A stretch of 64,000 bases of DNA from Nereocystis luetkeana (Eukaryota > Sar > Phaeophyceae > Laminariales > Laminariaceae): NCBI GenBank assembly GCA_031213475.1, contig JARUPZ010000013.1, forward strand, positions 9,588,794-9,652,793, in the 5' to 3' direction. This document shows, one piece after another, positions 54,748 to 64,000 of the stretch. Numbering within the stretch: the stretch's first letter is position 1; the number at the start of each line of letters is the position of its first letter. The position numbers were made by a program, and so were the translations under genes. The notes below the pieces were generated by a model, which was not told the origin of the DNA, ran no database searches, and saw only the letters and a program-made list of their open reading frames with translations.

Positions 54748-57700
54748 CTGCCTGCTTCGGCCTGCCCCGTCCTTGGGGTGGGCCGAGGAAGTCTGCCAGG
54801 ACCTGCAGCGGTCTAGCGACAGTCACACGAACATCGAGCTTCGGACTACGTAGGTAGGGAACCTTGCGTGGTCCGGCTGGTGGCCTGCTCGCTTTAAGGA
54901 CCGCGTGGGGTGGTGGTGATGTTTTTTCTTCTTAACCCCGACGCCGAGGAGTTCATCCCTCAGGCGGGACGGGTACATCACCACAGCAGAGAGGCTACGT
55001 GGGCAGCCGGTGGAGTGGAGAGGCTGGCCACAGCGTGGGTATGCATGCACGACAGGAATGATGGGATTGTCGGCGTGGGTTGGGACGGCTGCACCCAGCC
55101 AACGGAAACCAAGGCGCGTACCGGGCTACGAAACGGAGAGCCACTTTCGCCATAGATAGTAGAGAAAAAAAAGAAACAAAAAAAAGAAAAAAAGAAGGCG
55201 GGGACGAGCCTCACGTCGGCTGGAAAAGAAAGCAGCACGCGAGGCTCGTAAGAGACAGAAGGGGGCACTTGTGACGGTAGCGACCTACAATGTGCGCACC
55301 CTGGCTGTAAAGGGGAAGAACGGGTACGGACATGACGAGCGTGTACTGGCGAAGGGACGGCAACTCGGCTGTGACTTCATTGGCCTGCAAGAAACTCGGA
55401 GGTCCGGCAGCACGACGTTCCGTGCGGCAGGGTATCGTGTTTTCTGTTCAGGACAGGAAACAACAGCCACCAGGCAAGGGCTGTACGGAGTAGGCCTAGC
55501 TGTCAAGGAATCGTTGTGCAGTAAGTCTGTGTATACTCATCAGTTCGTTGACGAGCGGCTAATGTCTATGCGCTTTGAGCTGGCTGGCAAATGCGAGGCA
55601 GTCAATTTCGTCGTTGCGTATGCTCCAACTGATTGTACCAAGGACGCCGAACTGAAAGGTATCTTCTGGCAGAAGCTGGAGTACTTGGTGGAAAAAATCC
55701 CGACGAAAGAGTGTCTGTTTGTACTGATGGATGCCAACGCGCGAACTGGACAGAGGAAGGAAGGGTGCGGTGATGATGAAAGCAGAGTGCTGGGAGCGTA
55801 TGGACGTGATGTTCGTAACGATAATGGCAGACGGCTCCTGTCGTTCGCCACCAATTGCAAGTTAGCTCTCACCAACACGTTTTTCAGCACGCGCAAGGGT
55901 GGGATATCGCATACTCATAACGGCACCGGCCCGAATGCCCGTAAGCGGATTGACTACATCCTAACCCGTCAAGTCCATCGACCTAGAGTACAAGATGCGA
56001 AAGTCGTCCCACAGCCTCCTGCCCCAGCTAAGGCTGACTCAGACCACAACATCTTGTATATCAAAGTCCGACTCGGTGGTCATTTTGCGCCCAACAGACA
56101 AATACGTAGACCGACGAAACGCCGAGAGTTCGACAGGCAGCTGTTTATGTCCGATGGAAATTGTCGTGAACGAGTAGTCTCCAGGGTCATCTCCACTCTC
56201 AACCAGCCTATCCAGCCCCGTAATACGTCTGGTATGGTTGAGATTTTCACTACGGCTGTTATTGATGCGGTCGAAAAAGAGGTACCACCCCCTGCACGTC
56301 GCCACCGCAGACATGGATGGTGTGAGTCTGCCGAAACCTTGGCCGCATTCATGCCAGCATGGACAGCGAGGGAGGATGCACGACAATTCTTGCGTGCCCA
56401 CCCCCGGGACAGAACCGCGTGGAGGACCCTGAGATCTGCGTGTGCGAACCTGCAGAAGGTGATTGCCGCAGGACTGCATGCGTACTTCGAAGCGTACCTT
56501 GCCGAAACCGAATGACTCCTAGCGAACATCGACCAAAGAGGCTTTTACAAGCACCTTAATAGTACCGTAGGATTGGAAGGGACCAAAGCGAGGAGCGAAC
56601 AGTTCATTAGGGACGAGGATGGCACGATCCTACGGGATAAGGTGCGAATTCGTGAACGATGGGCGGGGTTTTACCACAAACTCTTGAACACGAAGTCGCT
56701 GAAACTCGATCCCACGATCATCGACCTCTTGCCACCGCGACCGCCTAAACTGTCGCTTGAAGATGAACCATCCATAGACGAGATGACCGAAGCACTTAAG
56801 GGGATGTCGAATTGGAAAGCTGTCGGGCCAGGTGGTCTCCCAGTCGAACTCCTAAAAATCGACCACCCGGCATTCGCCCAGCGCTTTCACAACATCCTTG
56901 TCAATGTTTGGTTAACAGGAGAAGTCCCTCAGCAATGGAAAGATGCGATCATCAAGGTCCTTCACAAAAAGAAGGATCGAACTGACTGCAACAACTATAG
57001 AGGGATCTCGCTTGTTGCCCACGCAGGCAAAGTGTTGTTGAAAATCGTCGCGTCCCGCCTCAGCAACTACTGCGAGACCGAGGAACTACTCCCCGAGGAA
57101 CAGTGCGGCTTCCGCCCCGCACGATCAACGATTGATATGTTGTTCGTCGTGCGCCGGCTGCAAGAGCTCGGACGACAGAGGAAAATCCCCTTATACGTGT
57201 GCTTCATCGATCTGCAGAAAGCGTACGACTCTGTCGACCGAGAGCTGTTATGGAAGGTACTCGCACGCTTTGGCGTACCAACCAAGATGCTGAGAATCAT
57301 CCGTAATTTCCACGATGGCATGCGGGCTTGCGTGCGTACTGACGACGGCAAGCTCTCGGAATGGTTTGATGTCACGCAGGGGCTGCGGCAAGGCTGTGTA
57401 CTATCACCGTTACTGTTCAACGTGTTCTTCGCTGCTGCGTTACACGTCATACTAGTACGCTTCAGCCAAGACGAAGCCATTGTAAGGGATTTGGTCCAAC
57501 TCTGTGAAGCTGGAGTAGTTCGAACAGGGACGCAGGAGCCATTGGCGTGCGTGCGAAGGGCTGTATGGGGCATGTTGTACGCCGATGATGCAGGAATTGT
57601 CTCGAAGTCGGCTGAAGGGCTCCCAAAAATGATGACAGTCATCGTGACTGTCTTCGAAGCAGCAGGCCTCACGGTGTCGGAAAAGAAGACTGAGACAATG

Positions 57701-59545
57701 GTCCTACAAACACCAGATCAGACAACCCTCGCACCACCGCTCGTCATCGAAGCGGCAGGCCAGAGGTATAAGCAGACGACCCAGTTCTTATACCTAGGCG
57801 GCATTATCCACGAAAACGCTGCGCTCTCGCTCGAAATCGACCGACGGATCCGCCTCATGCGGGCATGCCTCAAACGGTTCGGCCCGGAGTTGTATGATAG
57901 GACGACCGCCCCCCTTAGCCTTGAAGTCCGAATGCTGAAGGCCGAGGTGATTGAGACCCTGCTGTACGGGTGTGACGTGGACCCTCAGAGCGGAACACTT
58001 TGCCAAGCTTCGAACGGCTCACCACCAAGTCCTGTTGCGAGTCATTGGCTTCCAGCGCCGACTTCATACTGACCATGCCACCCTCTCGTACGCAAAGGCC
58101 CTCAAGATGACACGTTGCGAGAGCATCGAAACGACCATTCGTAAACGGCGGCTCTTTTTTGCGGGGGGCGTGGCACGGCAAAGCAAGGAGCGATTACTCA
58201 GTCGGGTAATGTTCGGGACGATAACTGGTGGGGAGAACCCGAGACCAGGCGGGCAGTGTAAGCCTTGGTATAGATGCATAGTCGAAGACCTTAGGGAGTT
58301 CCGCCCCACCGAAGGGTCAACGGAAGTTGCCCCCTTGGTGTTTGGAGTTGAGACCGCGTTGTGGTCCACTGCAGCCAAAAAGGCGGGGAAGTGGTACCGG
58401 GGGATCCTTGAAGCAGCCGAACGGTTCATGGTGAGGTGGCACGAGGCTGAGGCTGAGATGAGTAGGCAGCGCCGTGCATCCGCCGTGGATGGTGCCCAAG
58501 GGAACGGGGGGGGAGGGGGCAACAGGAGAAGTAGCTGAAAGCCCGACCGAGGGAATGCGGAAAGGGGGGGGAACAGGAGGGGTAGAAGGGAAACATCGGT
58601 AGACGAAAGTAGGAAGGAGATGGCAGACAGGGTAGCAAGGCACCAAGTCGGCTAGAAAGTAGAACATGACCATACTACTAGTGCTACCAACCGGTGCAGC
58701 TGGTTCGAACGTGGTCTTCCCTTGTCTTCTCTTCTTGTTTTTTTTTTTTCTTTCTTTCTTGCGCTGACTCTCCGTGATTTTCATGTTATTTTTTTCGCTT
58801 CCTCTTCCTTTTCTGATTGATAAGCCGTACTGAAGGAGCCGTGTGGCGTGGTTGGAAGACGAATCTGCTCTGCTCGTTTCGTATTGCCTGACGCCAAGGG
58901 GCTGGGCATAGTTGACGAACGCAGGGCGGAGACGGCAGTCTGGGTAGCAAGGTACTAGGCGGATTAGCAAGGAGAACCTGGCTATACTACTCGTATCACA
59001 AGCTGCTGCCGTCACCTGGAAGGTGCTTTGGGCTTTGGTCTGCCTGTTATTTCCCCTTTGTTATTTTCGCTTGTTACTTTTTTCCTTGGTCATTTGTCTT
59101 ACTCTGTTCACAAGCAGTGGTATTTTTTTCTTATTATTTTGTTTTTTCTTTCTTTTCTCCAGCTCGTTTTTTTTCAAGTGTTGGCCACCTCGCCTGCGAG
59201 GGGGGGGCACGACAGATTGTTTCTCTTAGATTTTGCTTTCATTTTTCTTCTTGTTCTATTTCGATTTGTCTACCTTGTTTTTGTTTTCTCTTTGATTGTT
59301 TCTTTTTGTTTCACTATTTCATAGATTGCGTATGTCGTGCCTGTCGTATCTAGTATGATGACATGGCTTTGCATTACCCACTGCAGTGCACACTGCACAC
59401 GTGGCAACGTAGTATCTTTGTGGCGTAGCATTGTGACCACAGAACTTGTATCTCTTCTAGGACTGAAGAATCGGCACGGACACTGGTTGTGCTGGATAAA
59501 AGACGGGTAGAAAGAACGGTTTAATGTGAAGAACATACACACATA
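54748..59545 (+). mobile_element. Second full-length LINE copy, inactive
   Basis: Very close to the LINE at 46519 along its full length, with the same 5' start and an AC-type tail ('gaagaacatacacac'). A 7-bp repeat CATACGT occurs at 54732-54738 and 59542-59548 and may be the target-site duplication, though 9 extra bases lie between it and the 5' start. Confidence 0.9.
54919..58538 (+). pseudogene. Broken LINE endonuclease-reverse transcriptase
   Basis: Compared with the intact copy it has: a 1-bp deletion near 54988 that shifts the frame after 'HSRE'; a TGA at 56513-56515 where the intact copy has CGA (a CpG transition); an Asp-to-Gly change in the 'GPDGLP' motif; a 2-bp deletion near 57973 that breaks the frame in the 'LLYGC' region; and an early TGA at 58536-58538. 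The endonuclease piece (55271-56515) and most of the reverse transcriptase, including YADD (56573-58072), remain as separate open frames. Confidence 0.9.
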
Positions 59546-60035
59546 CGTATCCCAAATATGACATACGACAAACACAGTCGGCCCGGAGTACCGCAGCCCG
59601 TAACGTAAGCCACAGGTGGTGCGTACGGCTTCCCGAGCCGATCAGACGACAATGGTCCCGCCCACCCCGACCACGCCTAGATCACTCTACGATTCCATTC
59701 TTCTTCGCTTCCATGCATTGGGCAGAACAAGCGCCTGTTCTCCCAAACCCCGTTCCTTCGTGACCACTGCGTTAGAGTTTTCACAATCACTTTGTGCGAC
59801 TTCCGCACCTCTCCTCGAACAGAAACCGAGCCTCGACACGCATCATACCGACTCGCACGAAACGCCTCGCGCAATGCCGAAGGGTTATCAGCAGTATATT
59901 TCCGTACGGCATCGCACCAAACGTTTCCGCAATAGGGGTGGGTCCCGCATACAAGCGCAACGCTTGACTCCCACGAACGACGATCCGCGCTTTAATCTTC
60001 GGGGGCCTTCAGAGAAATGTTGTGTTCACGGCGTC

Positions 60036-60491
60036 CTGCGGTGCGGTGCGGTGCGGTGGGGTGTGGTGCGGTGCGGTGCGGTGCGGTGCGGTGCGGTGCG
60101 GTGCGGTGCGGTGCGGTGCGGTGCGGTGCGGTGCGGTGCGGTGCGGTGCGGTGCGGTGCGGTGCGGTGCGGTGCGGTGCGGTGCGGTGCGGTGCGGTGCG
60201 GTGCGGTGCGGTGCGGTGCGGTGCGGTGCGGTGCGGTGCGGTGCGGTGCGGTGCCGTGCGGTGCGGTGCGGTGCGGTGCGGTGCGGTGCGGTGCGGTGCG
60301 GTGCTGTGCGGTGCGGCGCGGTGCGGTGCGGTGCGGTGCTGTGCGGTGCGGTGCGGTGCGGTGCGGTGCGGTGCGGTGCGGTGCGGTGCGGTGCGGTGCG
60401 GTGCGGTGCGGTGCGGTGCGGTGCGGTGCGGTGCGGTGCGGTGCGGTGCGGTGCGGTGCGGTGCGGCGCGGTGCGGTGCTGTGCGGTGCGG
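60036..60491. repeat. (GTGCG)n array, about 91 units, 456 bp
   Basis: A pentanucleotide array with scattered variant units (GTGCT, GTGCC, GCGCG, GTGGG, GTGTG). Six frames stay open because the unit has no stop words; the reading AVRCG / TAPHR is an artefact. Confidence 0.98.
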
Positions 60492-63400
60492 GTATGGGAC
60501 GTCCCCCCCCGAAACGCACAGAATTGTAGGAATCTCAAACCCTAAACTCTGCACAGCACCATTCTTAAACTCGCCAAACCACATCGCAGTTCTGTTCTGC
60601 ACCTTGCTATGTCTTGTAAGAAGTTGGAACCTGTCTGGACTCACGATGAAATGTTGAGGGCTCGTTTTCCCAACGCGCCTCTAAACGTGGGTTAACACCC
60701 CCAATTTGTGATGGCCAGGCTGGTGTTGAGTTTAATATAGTTTCGGTACAGTACTGTATTGTAGAACCGTCATACATTCTCGACAATAAACGTGCATGTG
60801 CAGCACTTGGCACAATACCAGGCAAACAGTTCAATAGTGCGGTAGAAGGAACAACCTTACGCACAGGATTATGATGGCACTCCTTACACTACCAGGCTGA
60901 TCGGTGTTTCGGTTTTTCTCCCCCCGTTGGTCACAAGCGCGCACGATTGAGTATAATCATTACCGTTCGGTCCATGGTGGTCACAGGACATGCCTGGCAT
61001 TCCGTGCGCGAAGCGTTTGCATGCTGTTCGATTAATGGGTGCTGGCGCGGGATGCGACAGCGAGCCTCATGGCGGGCGATCGATGTCGGAAAACGCCATT
61101 GTCTTGGGTGAGAAACGTGCTCGAAAATATCAAGACTATGCTACTTTACTCCCCGTCAAATAAGCGAGCGGCTAAGAGCACGCAAGGAGCCAAAGTTTTA
61201 GCTGACAGTGCCCCACCTTCCACTGTCGGTAGCAGCAAGCCACTGGCGTACGCTTCCGAGCCGTGCGGTAGATATAGCACTTCATAAATAACAAAACAAT
61301 CGAGTATATAGTATCGATCGGTGAAACAGCACGAGAAGCTTTCTACCAGCATTTTGGAGGGGTTGCACGTTCGAGCCCAAGGGCGTGTAACATTGACGGG
61401 GGTTCCTGATCCGAGGATCTACCATATCCAACATCGTTGGGCCCGATGTGGACGTTTACGAATGGACAATACAGCATGTTGTTTGTTGGATACCCACATT
61501 CGCCCGTGGGACGTGACCTACGGAAGAGGTAGCACCCTTTGTTTTGTGAGGCCGTTAATGTGGGGAACTCTGTATACCTCCCGAAATCTGTCCCCGACGA
61601 ACAACACAGACGATTAGACCTGGCCCGGTGTAGGTGCGTTTCGAACACCATTGGGAAAACAAAGGAGAGTATGGAGACAATGGTTGAGTAGTTGCTGAGT
61701 TGAGGAACCCCCCCGTCAGTCCGAAACAACGATAGCCAAACAGGGCCACCTCTAGCGTATCACGAGTCCGTGAGGTATACAAAATACTCGTCGACGAGCG
61801 AAGAGCGTTTGTAAACATGTTGCTGTAGGTGCCCTCCCCCCTTAAAATGCGTCGCGAGGGCGATGGGTATTTGGGCGAAGAGGGGCGAAACATATAGCTC
61901 ATCATCGTTAGGCGTATAGGCTTTTTAAGCAGCCATTACGTATCCGCGGGGAGGGAGTGCGGGGGGACTGCTTCACGAAGGTATCGGCCGGTTCTAAAGG
62001 AAACGGGCTTGCAAAGGGGGAATAATCCCTCAACGAAAAATGGTCACCACAAGGAAATAGTTCGCATGATCCATATTCGGGATCGGCGTCATTTCATCAC
62101 GAGTCAACATTATGCAAAGAACTCCAACGCCTCGGCGCAGAAGGAAACAACTATAACTCGCGCGGCCTCTCCAGTTACGAAACATTCGCCGCCTTAACGT
62201 AGCATCTTAATCAATCGGAGTATACATGCGTCGGTTAATTTCAACAGCCGTAGTATATAGTCAACGATCGCGCGTCTATGGCCAAGCGAACTGGGCCGAG
62301 CCGATGAGGGCGTTCTCTGTCGTTTTCCGTCATTGGTGGGAATACAATTCCTACGATACGACCGCCTCTTGAGCCCTGGATCAGGCATCGTGAGGGTGTG
62401 AGTGTCAGAGTTATGTATCACGAGCGCACCCGCGTTTTTACAAGTTGGTCTCACGACTATTGGCGTTACCCACCTCCGCCGTTAGTGACTACGTCGATAC
62501 CGTGACGGCCGTACCACAACGTTTGCCCGGAGGCAAGATCTTGTTGCTACGCAGTCTCTTCCTCGTAGGCCACCGTTCTGGACACAGGTGTGTTGATAGT
62601 CGTCTCGCATGCTCGCTCCCCCCCGGCTACCGTCTTTTGGCATACACAGATGCATAGGGAGCCTGCCCTACCCAGCGTCACTTCATGTTCCCCTCTCCAA
62701 GGATAATAAATGCGTGTGCAACATACCTTAGTCTCCATCCACGTCCAGGCATATCACAGATGTCTCCACGACGTGTCCTCAGGGTCGACCCTGCCCACGG
62801 TTAGGTTGATCCCGCGGTTTTGGTTCGGATGCCTGCACGTTTGGAATGTTTCCACTTGAGTCAAACCGACTGCAACGACGCTCGACGCTCTATACGTCGC
62901 CATTGCAATGCCCTCAACTTTGTTCTATCCTGCACTACCTGCAGCACGCTTGCTGGCGATGAAACGCGGGGCAACCCTGCGGAAACGCGCGGGGGTGGGA
63001 ACAGAGGACGGACTTACCTTCAAGGTTGTCAGAACTTCGTCGGTCTTCATTCTTCGTCCGTGTCGGCGAAAGCTGACAAACGTGTCCGCCTATTCCAGGC
63101 AAACATCAAAACAAAGACATCTACCTACATTTTGTACTACCGGGAGTGCGGTGTCAACGGCAATATGAAGGTTTTCGTAGTATGCACCGGTACATACGGC
63201 TAGCAACCGCCAAAGCGGCGCACGCAATCCGTTCCTGGGCTCACAAGTTGGACGTCACCCTACCCTCGCTCGGACATACACGTGGAAACAAGTAAACATG
63301 CCTGATAGATCCCCCGCATTGCCTGTATAAAAACTGGACGTCCAATCGACAGGGAGGTTCGAGTTGACGGCAAGGCCTTGGCTGTTTATTCTGACGGCGG

Positions 63401-64000
63401 AGAAGGGGCGCCTGTTCCCTTGCGTTCACAATTATCGCCTTCGACCAGCCAATGCCCTTCAAGTGGGCAGCCCCATCGTCGCTCTTATATGGCCTAGATA
63501 GCATCTTGACTTATCTGCACGTGCGCACCCTGCAACGCAGCCACCTGCGGCCGGTGTTATACGTGTTTGCGACAACATTCCGGCACGTGTCTCTCCTGGC
63601 CATGGCTTCCTTCGTTTCTTGGCCCATCCCGCGCACACCCCATTAACTGTCGATGTATAGCATGTCCTGCAGGTTACGTGCCGCGCCCGTCTCCATTACA
63701 GGAACAGCCATCAGATGCAGAGAGTTGGGGCGGCAGTGTCACGGCGGCCTGATTTTCGCATCGTCAGTCGGGTACCATGGACCAGCTTTTGAGTGTCGAT
63801 CAATGGTCTGACTCAGGCTCTCATTAATCGTCAACACCGTTGATTGCATAGGATAGGCATGGAAGGATGCCAAGTGAATGACACGACGTAGTTACGTAGA
63901 GTTGTTCGTGGTTGGCCAGAAATAAACTGAACCTGACTGCTGCTCGCAGAAATTAGGCATGGCGAACCTTCCGTGAATAGAAGAAGGACGACAAGTGGAA
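60492..64000. other. No recognisable gene
   Basis: No family, RNA gene or repeat copy was recognised. A 49-codon open frame at 62754-62903 (minus) and a 65-codon block at 63452-63646 (plus) look slightly protein-like but lack splice or domain support. Confidence 0.45.

Noticed and set aside
59616-60657. Open frames of 170-309 codons in six frames
   Set aside because: Caused by the GTGCG pentamer array; no real protein content.
62754-62903. 49-codon minus-strand ORF starting MATYRASSVV
   Set aside because: Too short and unsupported by splice signals or known family, though the peptide looks plausible.
1-64000. CRISPR arrays, bacterial operons, rRNA genes, LTR retrotransposons
   Set aside because: Looked for regularly spaced repeats, Shine-Dalgarno-led gene runs, rRNA words and paired long terminal repeats with gag/pol; none was seen.

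Overview
This window looks like a repeat-rich nuclear contig from a eukaryote, not a bacterium or virus. The evidence is three copies of a non-LTR retrotransposon, tRNA-derived SINEs with poly(A) tails, several families of short inverted-repeat elements, long simple-sequence arrays, and short coding-like blocks bounded by GT/AG splice signals. No ribosome-binding sites, operons or rRNA genes were seen. The lineage cannot be fixed from the sequence. Introns of about 400-950 bp between GC3-rich exons, abundant CAG and poly(C) repeats, and no recognisable animal or plant genes would fit an alga such as a brown alga, but that is a guess.

Layout. 1-4.7 kb: nothing recognisable. 4.7-15 kb: a field of small inverted-repeat elements (called A, B, C, D and E here), including nested insertions, plus the 3' half of a tRNA-Ser with an encoded CCA between direct repeats. 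15.4-21 kb: the best candidate host-gene territory, with several coding-like exons, the strongest being a three-exon set on the minus strand at 18.8-20.8 kb; CAG, AT and poly(C) tracts lie between. 21-27 kb: mostly unassigned, with simple repeats including a TTCGG array. 27-43.9 kb: 3'-end fragments of the LINE, SINE copies and element A/B/C copies, a 549-bp TATG array and a tandem tRNA-like repeat. 43.9-59.5 kb: three LINE copies in the same orientation. One is 5'-truncated and carries a SINE, one is full-length with an intact ORF of about 1,243 codons, and one is full-length but broken. 60.0-60.5 kb: a 456-bp GTGCG array. 60.5-64 kb: nothing recognisable.

How the parts relate. The intact LINE encodes an APE-type endonuclease joined to a reverse transcriptase and could in principle mobilise itself. 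The many short fragments ending in AC-rich tails have the LINE 3' end and are probably 5'-truncated products of it. The SINEs have a tRNA-like head and end in poly(A), unlike the LINE, so another LINE may have moved them. Element B inserts at TA; element A is often flanked by TTAA. Both are non-autonomous and no matching transposase was seen. Many long open frames are artefacts of simple repeats (TATG, GTGCG and TTCGG arrays are open in several frames) and are not annotated as genes.

Element family names (A-E) are local labels made for this window. All similarity statements come from reading the sequence by eye; no alignment or database search was run.
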